DNA of 64,000 bases from Pseudomonas sp. TH15 (GCF_016651105.1 NZ_JAEKEL010000001.1:273501-337500); one strand, 5' to 3'; numbered from the stretch's first letter, positions 40,515 to 56,619 are shown. The notes: generated by a model from the sequence alone, not told the origin. A program made the numbers and translations.

Positions 40515-40543
40515 ATTCTATAGACGGGTTTCTACAGTGTCAA
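40515..40543 (-). promoter_or_regulatory. Sigma70-type promoter of the S10 operon
   Basis: On the minus strand a consensus TTGACA (40543-40538) and TAGAAT (40520-40515) are spaced by exactly 17 bp, followed by a GC-rich discriminator (TGCGCC). It lies between the tuf terminator and rpsJ. Confidence 0.8.
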
Positions 40544-40550
40544 CCCAATA

Positions 40551-40579
40551 AAAAAGCCCCCGCTAGGCGGGGGCTTTTT
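40551..40579 (-). terminator. Intrinsic terminator after the first tuf gene
   Basis: GCCCCCGC (40556-40563) pairs with GCGGGGGC (40567-40574) around a three-base loop, with A/T runs on both sides. It ends the str operon. Confidence 0.93.
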
Positions 40580-40593
40580 CAAGTCATCACTTA

Positions 40594-41787
40594 TTAAGCG
40601 ATGATTTTGGCTACGACGCCAGCACCGACGGTACGACCGCCTTCACGAATAGCGAAACGCAGACCATCTTCCATTGCGATGGTTTTGATCAGGGTGACAA
40701 CCATTTTGATGTTGTCGCCTGGCATTACCATTTCAACGCCTTCCGGCAGTTCGCAGTTACCGGTCACGTCAGTGGTCCGGAAGTAGAACTGTGGACGGTA
40801 GCCTTTGAAGAACGGAGTGTGGCGACCGCCTTCTTCTTTGCTCAACACGTACACTTCAGCTTCGAAGGTAGTGTGCGGCTTAACCGAACCTGGCTTGACC
40901 AGAACCTGGCCACGCTCAACGTCGTCACGCTTGGTGCCGCGCAGCAGCACGCCGCAGTTCTCGCCAGCACGACCTTCGTCGAGCAGCTTACGGAACATTT
41001 CAACACCGGTGCAGGTGGTGACAACAGTGTCACGCAGGCCAACGATTTCCAGCGAATCCTGAACCTTGACGATACCGCGCTCGATACGGCCAGTTACAAC
41101 AGTACCGCGACCGGAGATCGAGAATACGTCTTCGATTGGCATCAGGAACGGCTTGTCGATAACACGAACTGGATCTGGGATGTAGCTGTCCAGAGTCTCA
41201 ACCAGTTTACGAACGGCAGTGGTGCCCATTTCGTTGTCGTCTTGGCCGTTCAGAGCCATCAGAGCCGAACCGATGATGATCGGAGTGTCGTCGCCCGGGA
41301 AGTCGTAAGTGCTCAGCAGATCGCGCACTTCCATCTCAACCAGTTCCAGCAGCTCAGCGTCGTCAACCATGTCAGCCTTGTTCAGGAAGACAACGATGTA
41401 CGGAACGCCAACCTGACGGGACAACAGGATGTGCTCACGAGTTTGCGGCATCGGACCATCAGCGGCCGAGCAAACCAGAATAGCGCCGTCCATCTGAGCA
41501 GCACCGGTGATCATGTTCTTCACATAGTCAGCGTGACCTGGGCAGTCAACGTGAGCGTAGTGACGGATCAACGAGTTGTATTCAACGTGTGCGGTGTTGA
41601 TGGTGATACCACGAGCCTTTTCTTCCGGTGCGCTGTCGATTTTATCGAAAGCAACAACGGCCGAACCGAAAACTTCGGAGCAGACGCGAGTCAGAGCAGC
41701 AGTCAGCGTGGTTTTACCGTGGTCAACGTGACCGATGGTGCCAACGTTAACGTGCGGGAGATCACGTACAAATTTTTCTTTAGCCAC
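40594..41787 (-). CDS. tuf: Elongation factor Tu (str-operon copy, divergent)
   Basis: EF-Tu delivers aminoacyl-tRNA to the ribosome. The 397 residues have G1 [11 protein letters not shown]3 DCPGHADY, G4 NKADM and domains 2-3 intact. It differs from the copy at 57163-58356 at about 27 residues, in patches: FVRDLPHVN against [16 protein letters not shown] against [16 protein letters not shown] against [19 protein letters not shown] against [10 protein letters not shown]. The other copy has the more usual family sequence. The gene follows fusA by 30 bp, in the usual tufA place. Confidence 0.97.
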   Translation of the reverse strand: MAKEKFVRDLPHVNVGTIGHVDHGKTTLTAALTRVCSEVFGSAVVAFDKIDSAPEEKARGITINTAHVEYNSLIRHYAHVDCPGHADYVKNMITGAAQMDGAILVCSAADGPMPQTREHILLSRQVGVPYIVVFLNKADMVDDAELLELVEMEVRDLLSTYDFPGDDTPIIIGSALMALNGQDDNEMGTTAVRKLVETLDSYIPDPVRVIDKPFLMPIEDVFSISGRGTVVTGRIERGIVKVQDSLEIVGLRDTVVTTCTGVEMFRKLLDEGRAGENCGVLLRGTKRDDVERGQVLVKPGSVKPHTTFEAEVYVLSKEEGGRHTPFFKGYRPQFYFRTTDVTGNCELPEGVEMVMPGDNIKMVVTLIKTIAMEDGLRFAIREGGRTVGAGVVAKIIA

Positions 41788-41817
41788 GACAATTAACTCC
41801 TTGCCTAAAGGGCTGAA

Positions 41818-43923
41818 TCAGCCTTGTTTTTTGGTAACAGTTTCGACGATATGCGACGGAGCTGTATTGTATTTTTTGAATTCCATAGAGTAGCTTGCGC
41901 GACCTTGGGACATGGAACGGACGTCGGTCGCATAACCGAACATCTCACCCAACGGAACCTCGGCACGAATCACTTTGCCGGAAACCGTATCTTCCATACC
42001 CAGGATCATGCCGCGACGACGGTTAAGGTCGCCCATCACGTCACCCATATAGTCTTCAGGCGTAACAACCTCTACCGCCATGATCGGCTCAAGCAACTCA
42101 CCACCGCCCTTCTGGGCCAGTTGCTTGGTCGCCATGGAAGCAGCCACCTTGAACGCCATCTCGTTGGAGTCGACGTCGTGGTAAGAACCATCAAAAACGG
42201 TAGCCTTCAGGCCGATCAGCGGATAGCCGGCAACAACACCGTTCTTCATCTGCTCTTCGATACCCTTCTGGATAGCCGGGATGTATTCCTTAGGAACCAC
42301 ACCACCCACTACTTCGTTCACGAATTGCAGACCTTCCTGACCTTCGTCAGCAGGAGCAAAACGAATCCAGCAGTGACCGAACTGGCCACGACCGCCGGAT
42401 TGACGAACGAACTTACCTTCGATTTCGCAGTTCTTCGTGATGCGCTCACGATAGGAAACCTGAGGCTTACCGATGTTGGCTTCGACGTTGAACTCACGGC
42501 GCATCCGGTCAACCAGGATGTCCAGGTGCAACTCGCCCATGCCGGAGATGATCGTTTGACCAGTCTCTTCATCAGTCTTAACGCGGAAAGATGGATCTTC
42601 CTGAGCAAGCTTGCCCAGAGCGATACCCATTTTTTCCTGGTCATCCTTGGTCTTAGGCTCAACGGCAACCGAGATAACCGGCTCCGGGAAGTCCATACGG
42701 ACCAGAATGATTGGCTTGTCAGCGGTGCACAAAGTTTCACCTGTGGTGACGTCCTTCATGCCGATCAAGGCCGCGATGTCGCCAGCGCGCACTTCCTTGA
42801 TTTCTTCACGGGCGTTTGCGTGCATTTGCACCATACGACCCACGCGCTCTTTCTTGCCTTTAACCGAGTTGATCACGCCGTCGCCGGAGCTCAACACGCC
42901 CGAGTAAACTCGAACGAAGGTCAAAGTACCCACGAATGGGTCAGTAGCGATCTTGAACGCCAGAGCCGAGAACGGCTCGCTGTCGTCTGCATGACGCTCC
43001 AATTCGATAGTCTCGTCATCCGGGTCAGTACCCTTGATGGCAGGAATGTCGACTGGGGCCGGCAGGAAGTCGATAACAGCGTCGAGAACCAGGGGAACAC
43101 CCTTGTTCTTGAAGGAAGAACCGCAGACAGCCAAGACGATCTCACCAGCGATGGTACGCTGACGCAGAGCGGCCTTGATTTCCGGGATGGTGATTTCCTC
43201 ACCCTCCAGGTACTTGTCCATCAGCTCTTCGCTGGCTTCGGCTGCAGCCTGAACCATGTTGTCACGCCACTCTTCAGCCAATTCCAGCAGCTCTGCAGGA
43301 ATAGCTTCGCGACGTGGAACAGTGCCCTTGTCAGCATCGTTCCAGTAAACAGCTTCCATGTTGATCAGATCGATCTGACCCTGGAAGTTGTCTTCGGAAC
43401 CGATTGCCAACTGGATTGGCACCGGGGTGTGACCCAGACGCTGCTTGATCTGACCGATCACGCGCAGGAAGTTCGCACCAGCACGGTCCATCTTGTTAAC
43501 GTAAACAAGACGTGGAACGCCGTACTTGTTGGCTTGACGCCATACGGTTTCCGACTGAGGCTCAACACCCGAAGTGCCGCAGAACACAACGACAGCGCCG
43601 TCGAGTACGCGCAGGGAACGCTCAACTTCAATAGTGAAGTCAACGTGGCCCGGGGTATCGATGACGTTGAAGCGGTACTTATCAGCGTACTGCTTCTCGG
43701 AACCCTGCCAGAAGGTGGTAATAGCAGCAGAAGTAATGGTAATACCACGCTCCTGCTCCTGCACCATCCAGTCGGTGGTCGCGGCGCCGTCATGCACCTC
43801 GCCCATCTTGTGGCTTTTGCCAGTGTAAAAAAGGACGCGCTCGGTGGTGGTGGTTTTACCAGCATCCACGTGAGCAACGATACCAATGTTACGGTAGCGG
43901 TTAATCGGTGTAGTACGAGCCAT
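41818..43923 (-). CDS. fusA: Elongation factor G
   Basis: EF-G drives translocation on the ribosome. The 701 residues show the GTPase motifs [21 protein letters not shown] and NKMDR at the start. Later come domain IV (ESQ-type [19 protein letters not shown]) and domain V. Length and start ([18 protein letters not shown]) are normal. It lies 30 bp after rpsG. Confidence 0.98.
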   Translation of the reverse strand: MARTTPINRYRNIGIVAHVDAGKTTTTERVLFYTGKSHKMGEVHDGAATTDWMVQEQERGITITSAAITTFWQGSEKQYADKYRFNVIDTPGHVDFTIEVERSLRVLDGAVVVFCGTSGVEPQSETVWRQANKYGVPRLVYVNKMDRAGANFLRVIGQIKQRLGHTPVPIQLAIGSEDNFQGQIDLINMEAVYWNDADKGTVPRREAIPAELLELAEEWRDNMVQAAAEASEELMDKYLEGEEITIPEIKAALRQRTIAGEIVLAVCGSSFKNKGVPLVLDAVIDFLPAPVDIPAIKGTDPDDETIELERHADDSEPFSALAFKIATDPFVGTLTFVRVYSGVLSSGDGVINSVKGKKERVGRMVQMHANAREEIKEVRAGDIAALIGMKDVTTGETLCTADKPIILVRMDFPEPVISVAVEPKTKDDQEKMGIALGKLAQEDPSFRVKTDEETGQTIISGMGELHLDILVDRMRREFNVEANIGKPQVSYRERITKNCEIEGKFVRQSGGRGQFGHCWIRFAPADEGQEGLQFVNEVVGGVVPKEYIPAIQKGIEEQMKNGVVAGYPLIGLKATVFDGSYHDVDSNEMAFKVAASMATKQLAQKGGGELLEPIMAVEVVTPEDYMGDVMGDLNRRRGMILGMEDTVSGKVIRAEVPLGEMFGYATDVRSMSQGRASYSMEFKKYNTAPSHIVETVTKKQG

Positions 43924-43953
43924 AAAGCCCTCGCAAAATTAGTGACGCTAAAA

Positions 43954-44445
<492 letters not shown>

Positions 44446-44455
44446 TCAGGTTCGC

Positions 44456-44487
44456 TCGGAATCGGTCCCCTTTCGGGACGCCTCCGA
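44456..44487 (-). promoter_or_regulatory. Candidate S7 operator hairpin between rpsL and rpsG
   Basis: An inner stem GTCCC/GGGAC (44465-44469 with 44475-44479) and an outer stem TCGGA/TCCGA (44456-44460 with 44483-44487) form a nested hairpin. E. coli S7 binds the rpsL-rpsG junction. The same role here is inference. Confidence 0.4.
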
Positions 44488-44542
44488 CCTTACTCTTATC
44501 GACTCAGAAAAATAGAAAATCAGTTTTTACAAAAAGCCGCTA

Positions 44543-44914
44543 CTACTTAGGCTTCTTGGTACCGTACTTCGAACGACCCTGGTTACGACCTTTAACGCCG
44601 GAAGTATCCAAAGAACCGCGTACGGTGTGGTAACGAACACCTGGCAAGTCTTTTACACGACCGCCGCGGATCAGTACCACGCTGTGCTCTTGCAGGTTGT
44701 GGCCTTCACCGCCGATGTACGAGGAAACCTCGAAACCGTTGGTCAGACGCACACGGCATACTTTACGCAGTGCCGAGTTAGGTTTTTTCGGCGTGGTGGT
44801 ATACACACGGGTGCATACGCCACGACGTTGCGGGCAGTTCTGCAGCGCAGGCACGTCGGATTTCTCGACGATACGCTTACGCGGCTGACGTACCAGCTGG
44901 TTGATAGTTGCCAT
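44543..44914 (-). CDS. rpsL: 30S ribosomal protein S12
   Basis: S12 governs decoding accuracy. The 123 residues contain [16 protein letters not shown] and [17 protein letters not shown]. The lysines that mutate in streptomycin resistance (positions 43 and 88) are both Lys, so the sequence is wild type. It is the first gene of the str operon, with its promoter at 45006-45034. Confidence 0.98.
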   Translation of the reverse strand: MATINQLVRQPRKRIVEKSDVPALQNCPQRRGVCTRVYTTTPKKPNSALRKVCRVRLTNGFEVSSYIGGEGHNLQEHSVVLIRGGRVKDLPGVRYHTVRGSLDTSGVKGRNQGRSKYGTKKPK

Positions 44915-45005
44915 CTACTAGCTCCACTGTTGTCTTGCGACGCTATTGTCTTGCAAGAAAAGCAAAATGGCAGGAACGAATTCCCGCCAAATTTAGGGGT
45001 ACAAG

Positions 45006-45034
45006 AGTCTAAAGAGGATCTTGTCCCCAGTCAA
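45006..45034 (-). promoter_or_regulatory. Sigma70-type promoter of the str operon
   Basis: On the minus strand TTGACT (45034-45029) and TAGACT (45011-45006) are 17 bp apart. It lies about 92 bp upstream of the rpsL start and just after the rpoC hairpin. Confidence 0.65.
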
Positions 45035-45039
45035 GGCAA

Positions 45040-45108
45040 GGCCCCGACCTCTCCGCTCATCCAACCTCGACAAATTGTCTCGATTCGATGAACGGAGCGG
45101 CCGGGGCC
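45040..45108 (-). terminator. Large inverted repeat after rpoC
   Basis: GGCCCCGACCTCTCCGCTCAT (45040-45060) pairs imperfectly with the segment at 45088-45108 (ATGAACGGAGCGGCCGGGGC). No T run follows on the minus strand, so termination may be partial or factor-assisted. Confidence 0.45.
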
Positions 45109-45130
45109 CCACGCTTATTTACTACAGAAC

Positions 45131-48100
45131 TCAGTTACCGCTCGAGTTCAATGCTTCGGTCAGTGCAGCTTCCACTTCACTGGCGCTTACGCGCAACGGT
45201 TTGTCAGCTTCACGGCGACGCTTGCGCTCGCTGTGATAAGCCAGACCGGTACCCGCCGGGATCAGACGACCCACGACTACGTTTTCTTTCAGGCCGCGCA
45301 GGTAATCGCGCTTGCCGGTTACCGCCGCCTCGGTCAGTACGCGAGTGGTTTCCTGGAAGGAAGCCGCCGAGATGAACGATTCGGTGGACAACGACGCCTT
45401 GGTGATACCCAACAGCACGCGAGTGAACTTGGAAACGAATTTCTCGTCGCCCGCCAGACGCTCGTTTTCTACCAGAACGTGAGTCAATTCCATCTGGTCG
45501 CCCTTGATGAAAGTGGAATCGCCGGATTCAGCGATTTCAACTTTACGCAGCATCTGACGCAGGATGGTCTCGATGTGCTTATCGTTGATCTTCACGCCTT
45601 GCAGACGATAAACGTCCTGGATCTCGTTCACGATGTACTTGGCCAACGCACTCACACCCAGCAGTCGCAGGATGTCGTGTGGATCGCTTGGGCCGTCGGA
45701 GATAACTTCGCCGCGGTTTACCTGTTCGCCTTCGAAGACGTTCAGGTGACGCCACTTCGGAATCAGCTCTTCGTACGGATCGCTACCGTCGTTCGGGGTA
45801 ATGACCAGACGGCGCTTGCCTTTGGTCTCTTTACCGAACGCGATGGTGCCGCTGACTTCAGCCAGAATCGAGGCCTCTTTCGGACGACGGGCTTCGAACA
45901 AGTCGGCAACACGCGGCAGACCACCGGTGATGTCGCGAGTTTTCGAAGTTTCTTGCGGGATACGGGCGATAACATCACCGATCGCAACCTGCACACCATC
46001 CGCTACACCAACCAGGGCGTTAGCCGGCAGGAAGTACTGGGCCGGTACGTCGGTACCTGGCAGCAGCAGATCCTTGCCATCGACACCGACCATCTTAACG
46101 GCTGGACGAATGTCTTTACCGGCAGCTGGACGGTCTTTGGCGTCGAGTACTTCAATGTTGGTCATACCGGTCAATTCGTCAGTCTGACGCTTGATCGTGA
46201 TGCCTTCTTCCATGCCCACGTAGGTCACGGTACCTTTCATTTCGGTAACGATTGGGTGAGTGTGCGGATCCCACTTGGCCACGATTGCGCCAGCGTCGAC
46301 CTTGTCACCTTCTTTAACCGAAATCACAGCACCGTACGGCAGCTTGTAACGCTCGCGCTCACGACCGAAGTCATCAGCGATTGCCAGCTCACCGGAACGG
46401 GACACAGCAACCAGGCAACCATCCACTCGCTCAACGTGCTTCAGGTTGTGCAGACGGACGGTACCGCCATTCTTCACCTGAACGCTGTCAGCAGCAGAGG
46501 TCCGGCTTGCCGCACCACCGATGTGGAACGTACGCATGGTCAGCTGGGTACCCGGCTCACCGATGGACTGGGCAGCGATAACGCCGACCGCTTCACCGAT
46601 GTTCACCTGGTGACCACGAGCCAAATCACGGCCGTAGCACTTGGCGCAAATGCCGTAGCGGGTTTCACAGCTGATCGGCGAACGCACGATCACTTCATCG
46701 ATGCTGTTCAGCTCGATGAACTCGACCCACTTCTCGTCTACCAGAGTACCAGCAGGAACGATGATTTCTTCGGTACCTGGCTTGTACACGTCACGGGCAA
46801 TAACACGACCCAATACGCGCTCACCCAACGGCTCAACAACGTCACCGCCTTCAATGTGCGGAGTCATTACCAGGCCATGTTCGGTGCCGCAATCGATCTC
46901 GGTCACAACCAGATCCTGCGCCACGTCTACCAGACGACGAGTCAGGTAACCGGAGTTCGCAGTTTTCAACGCGGTATCCGCCAAACCTTTACGAGCACCG
47001 TGAGTGGAGATGAAGTACTGAAGTACGCTCAAACCTTCACGGAAGTTCGCAGTAATCGGCGTTTCGATGATGGAACCGTCCGGCTTGGCCATCAGGCCAC
47101 GCATACCGGCGAGCTGACGGATCTGCGCAGCAGAACCCCGTGCGCCCGAGTCGGCCATCATGTACATCGAGTTGAAAGATTCTTGGTCGACTTCGACGCC
47201 ATGACGGTCGATGACTTTCTCTTTCGAGAGGTTGGCCATCATCGCCTTGGAAACTTCGTCGTTCGCCTTGGACCAAAGGTCGATCACTTTGTTGTACTTC
47301 TCGCCCTGGGTTACCAGGCCGGAGGCGTACTGACTTTCGATCTCTTTCACTTCATCAGTGGCAGCACTGATGATGCGGGCTTTTTCATCCGGGATAACGA
47401 AGTCGTTAACGCCGATGGAAACGCCGGAAATGGTCGAATAGGCAAAACCGGTGTACATCAACTGGTCAGCGAAGATCACGGTCTCTTTCAAACCAACCAC
47501 GCGGTAGCACTGGTTGATCAGCTTGGAGATCGCCTTTTTCTTCATCGGCTGGTTGACGACATCGTACGACAGGCCAGGTGGAACAACCTGGAACAACAAC
47601 GCACGGCCGACAGTGGTGTCGACGATACGGGTGTTCTTGACGCTGCCGCCATCACGATCGTTAACGGTTTCGTTGATCCGCACTTTGACTTTAGCGTGCA
47701 GTGCGGCTTCGCCGGCACGGAACACACGGTCAACTTCTTGCAGATCCGCGAACACACGACCTTCGCCCTTGGCGTTGATCGCTTCACGAGTCATGTAGTA
47801 CAGACCCAATACAACGTCCTGCGACGGAACGATGATTGGCTCACCGTTGGCTGGCGACAGAATGTTGTTGGTCGACATCATCAACGCACGCGCTTCCAAC
47901 TGGGCTTCCAGTGTCAGCGGTACGTGCACGGCCATTTGGTCGCCGTCGAAGTCGGCGTTGTACGCAGCACAGACCAACGGGTGCAGCTGGATAGCTTTAC
48001 CTTCGATCAGTACTGGTTCAAACGCCTGGATACCCAGACGGTGAAGGGTCGGTGCACGGTTGAGGAGAACCGGGTGTTCACGGATCACTTCAGCGAGAAC

Positions 48101-49330
48101 GTCCCAAACTTCCGGCAGCTCGCGCTCAACCATCTTCTTGGCAGCTTTGATGGTGGTAGCGAGACCACGCATTTCCAGCTTGCCGAAAATGAACGGCTTG
48201 AACAGCTCGAGAGCCATTTTCTTCGGCAGACCGCACTGGTGCAGACGCAGGGTCGGACCTACGGTAATTACCGAACGACCGGAGTAGTCAACACGCTTAC
48301 CGAGCAAGTTCTGACGGAAACGACCTTGCTTACCCTTGATCATGTCAGCCAGGGATTTCAGAGGACGCTTGTTGGAACCAGTGATAGCGCGGCCACGACG
48401 ACCGTTGTCGAGCAGCGCATCGACGGCTTCCTGCAACATACGCTTTTCGTTACGCACGATGATGTCCGGAGCGGACAGATCGAGCAGACGCTTCAAGCGG
48501 TTGTTACGGTTGATCACTCGACGATACAGATCGTTGAGGTCGGAAGTCGCGAAGCGACCGCCATCCAGCGGGACCAGTGGACGCAGATCTGGCGGCAGAA
48601 CCGGCAGAACGGTCAGCACCATCCATTCTGGAAGGTTGCCGGAACCCTGGAAGGCTTCCATCAACTTCAGACGCTTGGACAGCTTCTTGATTTTGGTTTC
48701 GGAGTTGGTTTGCGGAATTTCTTCACGCAGACGGCCAATCTCGTGTTCCAGATCGATAGCGTGCAGCAGTTCACGGACAGCTTCGGCACCCATGCGGGCA
48801 TCGAAATCGTCGCCAAACTCTTCCAGCGCTTCGAAGTACTGCTCGTCGTTCAGCAGCTGACCTTTTTCAAGGGTGGTCATGCCTGGATCGATAACGACAT
48901 AGCTCTCGAAGTAGAGAACGCGTTCGATATCACGCAGGGTCATGTCCATCAGCAAGCCGATACGCGACGGCAGCGATTTCAGGAACCAGATGTGGGCAAC
49001 TGGCGAGGCCAGTTCGATGTGCGCCATGCGCTCACGACGAACTTTTGCCAGCGCGACTTCAACGCCGCACTTTTCGCAGATCACACCACGGTGCTTCAAG
49101 CGCTTGTACTTACCGCACAGGCACTCGTAATCCTTTACCGGGCCAAAGATCTTGGCGCAGAACAGGCCGTCACGCTCAGGTTTGAACGTACGGTAGTTGA
49201 TGGTTTCCGGCTTTTTAACTTCACCGAACGACCACGAACGGATCATCTCAGGCGATGCCAATCCAATACGGATGGCGTCGAACTCTTCGACTTGACCCTG
49301 GTTTTTCAGCAAATTCAGTAGGTCTTTCAA
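45131..49330 (-). CDS. rpoC: RNA polymerase beta' subunit
   Basis: The beta' subunit has 1,399 residues. The active-site aspartates lie in [17 protein letters not shown] near residue 460. Two zinc sites are visible: [20 protein letters not shown] (about 70-90) and [19 protein letters not shown] (about 815-833). The bridge helix and trigger loop region follow ([40 protein letters not shown]). Start [20 protein letters not shown] is standard. It is 64 bp after rpoB. Confidence 0.98.
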   Translation of the reverse strand: MKDLLNLLKNQGQVEEFDAIRIGLASPEMIRSWSFGEVKKPETINYRTFKPERDGLFCAKIFGPVKDYECLCGKYKRLKHRGVICEKCGVEVALAKVRRERMAHIELASPVAHIWFLKSLPSRIGLLMDMTLRDIERVLYFESYVVIDPGMTTLEKGQLLNDEQYFEALEEFGDDFDARMGAEAVRELLHAIDLEHEIGRLREEIPQTNSETKIKKLSKRLKLMEAFQGSGNLPEWMVLTVLPVLPPDLRPLVPLDGGRFATSDLNDLYRRVINRNNRLKRLLDLSAPDIIVRNEKRMLQEAVDALLDNGRRGRAITGSNKRPLKSLADMIKGKQGRFRQNLLGKRVDYSGRSVITVGPTLRLHQCGLPKKMALELFKPFIFGKLEMRGLATTIKAAKKMVERELPEVWDVLAEVIREHPVLLNRAPTLHRLGIQAFEPVLIEGKAIQLHPLVCAAYNADFDGDQMAVHVPLTLEAQLEARALMMSTNNILSPANGEPIIVPSQDVVLGLYYMTREAINAKGEGRVFADLQEVDRVFRAGEAALHAKVKVRINETVNDRDGGSVKNTRIVDTTVGRALLFQVVPPGLSYDVVNQPMKKKAISKLINQCYRVVGLKETVIFADQLMYTGFAYSTISGVSIGVNDFVIPDEKARIISAATDEVKEIESQYASGLVTQGEKYNKVIDLWSKANDEVSKAMMANLSKEKVIDRHGVEVDQESFNSMYMMADSGARGSAAQIRQLAGMRGLMAKPDGSIIETPITANFREGLSVLQYFISTHGARKGLADTALKTANSGYLTRRLVDVAQDLVVTEIDCGTEHGLVMTPHIEGGDVVEPLGERVLGRVIARDVYKPGTEEIIVPAGTLVDEKWVEFIELNSIDEVIVRSPISCETRYGICAKCYGRDLARGHQVNIGEAVGVIAAQSIGEPGTQLTMRTFHIGGAASRTSAADSVQVKNGGTVRLHNLKHVERVDGCLVAVSRSGELAIADDFGRERERYKLPYGAVISVKEGDKVDAGAIVAKWDPHTHPIVTEMKGTVTYVGMEEGITIKRQTDELTGMTNIEVLDAKDRPAAGKDIRPAVKMVGVDGKDLLLPGTDVPAQYFLPANALVGVADGVQVAIGDVIARIPQETSKTRDITGGLPRVADLFEARRPKEASILAEVSGTIAFGKETKGKRRLVITPNDGSDPYEELIPKWRHLNVFEGEQVNRGEVISDGPSDPHDILRLLGVSALAKYIVNEIQDVYRLQGVKINDKHIETILRQMLRKVEIAESGDSTFIKGDQMELTHVLVENERLAGDEKFVSKFTRVLLGITKASLSTESFISAASFQETTRVLTEAAVTGKRDYLRGLKENVVVGRLIPAGTGLAYHSERKRRREADKPLRVSASEVEAALTEALNSSGN

Positions 49331-49394
49331 GGCCTTTCCTCCTGGCGGAGCAGAGAGCGGGCAATCCTGCCCCGCTCTCGATTCGCGTCACGTG

Positions 49395-53468
<4,074 letters not shown>

Positions 53469-53613
53469 CAGCGTTCCCCAGCTTGGTCACCTGCTTGTTT
53501 GGCCCCTCCCGACGGGAGCAGCCAGAAAATCGTGCAAACCCCATGGTTTGCTCCACCGCATCGGGTGGTTACAGCTCGTTATCAGCACCGACCCAGTCGG
53601 CTGCCAGTAACGG

Positions 53614-53642
53614 AAAAAGGCCGGTGGCAAGAGCCACCAGCC
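53614..53642 (-). terminator. Attenuator-like hairpin between rplL and rpoB
   Basis: GGCCGGTGGC (53619-53628) and GCCACCAGCC (53633-53642) pair around AAGA with one wobble, and TTTTT follows on the minus strand. In E. coli the rplL-rpoB junction contains a partial terminator, so the same role is likely. The rest of the gap (53469-53687) shows no gene. Confidence 0.75.
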
Positions 53643-53687
53643 ATCAGCCTTTCGCTTAACGCTCGGGCTGGAGGTGCAAGTCGATGC

Positions 53688-54053
53688 TTACTTCAGCTCG
53701 ACTTTAGCGCCTGCTTCTTCCAGAGTGGCTTTGGCTTTGTCAGCTGCGTCTTTCGAAACAGCTTCCAGAACCACGCCAGGAGCGCCGTCAACTACAGCCT
53801 TGGCTTCTTTCAAGCCCAGACCGGTCAGTTCACGTACTGCCTTGATCACGTTAACTTTCTTCTCGCCAGCTTCCAGCAGCATGACGTTGAATTCAGTTTG
53901 TTCTTCAACAACAGCAGCGACAGCAGCTGGACCAGCGGAAGCAGCGGCAGCGGAAACGCCGAACTTCTCTTCCATGGCCTTGATCAGCTCAACGATTTCC
54001 AGAACGGATTTTTCGCCGATTGCTTCGATGATTTGGTCGTTAGTCAGAGACAT
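53688..54053 (-). CDS. rplL: 50S ribosomal protein L7/L12
   Basis: The stalk protein that recruits translation factors. The 121 residues comprise the N-terminal dimer domain ([20 protein letters not shown]), an Ala-rich hinge ([18 protein letters not shown]) and the factor-binding C-domain ([20 protein letters not shown]). It lies 80 bp after rplJ. Confidence 0.98.
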   Translation of the reverse strand: MSLTNDQIIEAIGEKSVLEIVELIKAMEEKFGVSAAAASAGPAAVAAVVEEQTEFNVMLLEAGEKKVNVIKAVRELTGLGLKEAKAVVDGAPGVVLEAVSKDAADKAKATLEEAGAKVELK

Positions 54054-54133
54054 GACTATAAATTCCTGTATTGGGGTGACAGCCTACGCGGCCATCGAAA
54101 TAAACAATAAACGCTGAAAGGAGTGGCTCAGCC

Positions 54134-54634
54134 TTAGGCTGCAGCAGCTTCTTTCTGGTCGCGAAGAGCCGCCAGAGTACGAGCCAATTTGCTGGTAGCG
54201 CCTTGAATCACGCTCATCAGCTGGGAAATGGCTTCGTCACGGGTCGGCAGGCTTGCCAGTACGTCGATCTGGTTAGCTGCGAGGAACTTGCCCTCGAACG
54301 CAGCTGCCTTGATCTCGAACTTATCCTGACCTTTGGCAAACTCTTTGAAGATGCGGGCAGCAGCGCCCGGATGTTCTTTGGAGAATGCAATCAAGGTCGG
54401 GCCAGTGAACACGTCGTTGAGCACGTCATATTGAGTGCCAGCAACGGCGCGCTTGAGCAGGGTGTTACGTACAACGCGTACGTAAACGCCAGCTTCACGA
54501 GCCTCTTTACGGAGTCCGGTCATAGCGCCTACTGTCACGCCGCGGGCATCAGCCACAACAGCAGACAGAGCAACTTGGGCAGCCTTGTTGACTTCAGCGA
54601 CGATGGCCTTCTTGTCTTCAAGTTTAATTGCCAC
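54134..54634 (-). CDS. rplJ: 50S ribosomal protein L10
   Basis: L10 anchors the L7/L12 dimers and represses its own operon through the upstream leader. The 166 residues include [34 protein letters not shown] and an Ala-rich C-terminal helix that binds L7/L12. It begins 77 nt after the recognisable L10 leader core. Confidence 0.98.
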   Translation of the reverse strand: MAIKLEDKKAIVAEVNKAAQVALSAVVADARGVTVGAMTGLRKEAREAGVYVRVVRNTLLKRAVAGTQYDVLNDVFTGPTLIAFSKEHPGAAARIFKEFAKGQDKFEIKAAAFEGKFLAANQIDVLASLPTRDEAISQLMSVIQGATSKLARTLAALRDQKEAAAA

Positions 54635-54710
54635 GGGAAAAACTCCTGCTTGTTACCGTTTCATCCAACCGGGGCCGGATGTCGTTTTGGTGTCTGATTC
54701 GGTAAGGAAC

Positions 54711-54785
54711 CGGGAGCACCATCTGCGTAGGCTTGAGGTTTAAGACTTGCGTCGCCTACGGTCTTGGATAGCCCCCGCCAGGCAG
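54711..54785 (-). ncRNA. L10 leader (ribosomal protein autoregulatory mRNA element)
   Basis: On the minus strand a stem CCGTAGGC...GCCTACG is followed by CCTACGCAGATGGTGCTCCC, the hallmark of the L10(L12)4-binding leader known upstream of rplJ in many bacteria. Another stem (GGGTCCCTGCC / GGCGGGGGC) lies on its 5' side. It lies in the 198-bp rplA-rplJ gap. Confidence 0.75.
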
Positions 54786-54800
54786 GGACCCCAATTTTTC

Positions 54801-54826
54801 AATTGGCGCAATCGCTTGCGCCAATT
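54801..54826. other. Perfect 10-bp hairpin in the rplA-rplJ gap
   Basis: AATTGGCGCA (54801-54810) and TGCGCCAATT (54817-54826) pair around six bases. The T run lies on the plus-strand side, opposite to transcription, so it is not a good terminator for rplA. A processing site or an upstream part of the L10 leader is possible. Confidence 0.6.
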
Positions 54827-54832
54827 TTTGTC

Positions 54833-55528
54833 TTACGCTTCCAGCGAACCTTGGTCGATGACCAGGCCCGGGCCCATGGTGGTGCTCAGGGTAATGCGCT
54901 TGACATAAATGCCTTTCGAGGAAGCCGGCTTGATACGCTTCAGATCAGAGATCAGCGCTTCAACGTTTTCCTTCAGCTTGACGGCATCAAAGCCGACTTT
55001 GCCAACGGAGGTGTGAATGATGCCGTTTTTGTCGGTGCGATAACGAACCTGACCAGCCTTGGCGTTTTTAACCGCGGTAGCTACGTCCGGGGTTACGGTG
55101 CCGACTTTAGGGTTAGGCATCAGGCCACGTGGACCGAGGATCTGACCCAACTGACCCACAACGCGCATTGCATCCGGGGATGCGATAACTACGTCATAGT
55201 TCAGGTCGCCGCCTTTCATTTCGGCAGCCAGGTCGTCCATACCTACACGGTCAGCGCCGGCAGCCAGAGCGGCCTCAGCAGCTGGACCCTGGGTGAACAC
55301 AGCAACGCGAACAGTCTTGCCAGTGCCGTGTGGCAGCACAGTAGCGCTACGAACAACCTGGTCGGATTTACGCGGGTCAACACCCAGGTTTACAGCAACG
55401 TCAAACGACTCGCTGAACTTGACAGTCGACAACTCAGCCAGCAGAGCAGCAGCGTCTACAAAGTTGTAGGACTTGCCTGCTTCGATTTTGCCGGCGATAG
55501 CCTTTTGACGCTTGGTCAACTTAGCCAT
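54833..55528 (-). CDS. rplA: 50S ribosomal protein L1
   Basis: L1 forms the mobile L1 stalk and represses the L11 operon. The 231 residues start [20 protein letters not shown] and contain [20 protein letters not shown]. The start shares the A of the rplK TAA (TAATG), so the two are coupled. Confidence 0.98.
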   Translation of the reverse strand: MAKLTKRQKAIAGKIEAGKSYNFVDAAALLAELSTVKFSESFDVAVNLGVDPRKSDQVVRSATVLPHGTGKTVRVAVFTQGPAAEAALAAGADRVGMDDLAAEMKGGDLNYDVVIASPDAMRVVGQLGQILGPRGLMPNPKVGTVTPDVATAVKNAKAGQVRYRTDKNGIIHTSVGKVGFDAVKLKENVEALISDLKRIKPASSKGIYVKRITLSTTMGPGLVIDQGSLEA

Positions 55529-55959
55529 TACACACCCTCCACGTTAAGGCCCATGCTACGAGCAGAACCGGCGATAGTACGCACGGCCGCGTCCATATCA
55601 GCTGCAGTCAGATCCGCGTTTTTGGTTTTCGCGATTTCTTCCAGCTGAGCACGGGTAACGGTGCCAACCTTAACGGTGTTCGGACGAGCGGAACCGCTAG
55701 TCAGACCAGCAGCTTTCTTCAGCAGAACCGAAGCAGGCGTGGATTTGGTTTCGAAAGTGAAGCTACGGTCGCTGTAGACAGTGATGATCACTGGAGTCGG
55801 CAGACCTGCTTCAATACCCTGAGTACGGGCGTTGAAAGCCTTGCAGAATTCCATGATGTTCACGCCGTGCTGACCCAGAGCAGGACCAACAGGTGGGCTT
55901 GGGTTAGCCTGAGCGGCCTTCACTTGCAGCTTGATGTAAGCGGTAATCTTCTTGGCCAT
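55528..55959 (-). CDS. rplK: 50S ribosomal protein L11
   Basis: L11 forms the GTPase-associated centre. The 143 residues begin at the ATG at 55959 ([20 protein letters not shown]) with GGAGTGCC upstream. The motif [20 protein letters not shown] is intact, as is the C-terminal [11 protein letters not shown] putative L1 operator hairpin lies just upstream. Confidence 0.97.
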   Translation of the reverse strand: MAKKITAYIKLQVKAAQANPSPPVGPALGQHGVNIMEFCKAFNARTQGIEAGLPTPVIITVYSDRSFTFETKSTPASVLLKKAAGLTSGSARPNTVKVGTVTRAQLEEIAKTKNADLTAADMDAAVRTIAGSARSMGLNVEGV

Positions 55960-55974
55960 GAGGCACTCCAATTA

Positions 55975-56003
55975 CGGGTTCGAACGCCTCGAAAGGCTCC
56001 CCG
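55975..56003 (-). promoter_or_regulatory. Candidate L1 operator upstream of rplK
   Basis: The leader CGGGGAGCCTTTCGAGGCGT followed by TCGAACCCG folds into two stems (CGGG/CCCG and GCCT/AGGC) with an asymmetric internal loop. This is the shape of the L1-binding site in the L11 operon of other bacteria, and it resembles the GGGAGGCTTTGAAG part of the 23S L1 site in this window. Confidence 0.5.
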
Positions 56004-56031
56004 GTTACTTGCGCGTTTATCCCAGTGACGA

Positions 56032-56061
56032 CAAAACCCCACAGCCTAGGGCTGTGGGGTT
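56032..56061 (-). terminator. Terminator between nusG and rplK
   Basis: A perfect 12-bp stem, AACCCCACAGCC (56035-56046) with GGCTGTGGGGTT (56050-56061), has a three-base loop and TTTTGT after it on the minus strand. It separates secE-nusG from the L11 operon. Confidence 0.85.
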
Positions 56062-56076
56062 GGGATGCTTGTTCGG

Positions 56077-56610
56077 CTAGACCTTTTCGACCTGGCTGAA
56101 CTCTAGCTCTACCGGAGTAGAGCGGCCGAAAATGAGCACTGCCACTTGGATCCGGCTCTTTTCGTAGTTAACTTCTTCAACCGTGCCGGTAAAATCAGCA
56201 AACGGTCCGTCGTTGACACGAACCGACTCACCTGGCTCGAAGAGCGTCTTCGGCTTCGGCTTGTCGCTACCATCAGCAACACGACGCAGAATCGCTTCTG
56301 CCTCTTTATCTGTGATTGGCGCTGGCTTATCAGCAGTACCGCCGATAAAACCCATCACCCGAGGAGTATCCTTGACCAAGTGCCAAGTACCCTCATTCAT
56401 GTCCATCTGAACCAGCACGTAACCTGGGAAGAACTTGCGCTCGCTTTTGCGTTTCTGGCCATTACGCATTTCAACCACTTCTTCAGTGGGAACCAGAATT
56501 TCGCCGAAGCCATCTTCCATGCCAGCCAGCTTTACGCGCTCCAACAACGAGCGCATGACATGCTTCTCGTAACCGGAGTAAGCATGCACAACGTACCAAC
56601 GCTTAGCCAC
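56077..56610 (-). CDS. nusG: Transcription elongation/antitermination factor NusG
   Basis: NusG couples RNA polymerase with Rho, NusE and the ribosome. The 177 residues hold the NGN domain ([20 protein letters not shown]) and a KOW domain ([20 protein letters not shown]). It begins 9 bp after secE. Confidence 0.98.
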   Translation of the reverse strand: MAKRWYVVHAYSGYEKHVMRSLLERVKLAGMEDGFGEILVPTEEVVEMRNGQKRKSERKFFPGYVLVQMDMNEGTWHLVKDTPRVMGFIGGTADKPAPITDKEAEAILRRVADGSDKPKPKTLFEPGESVRVNDGPFADFTGTVEEVNYEKSRIQVAVLIFGRSTPVELEFSQVEKV

Positions 56611-56619
56611 GGGACACCC

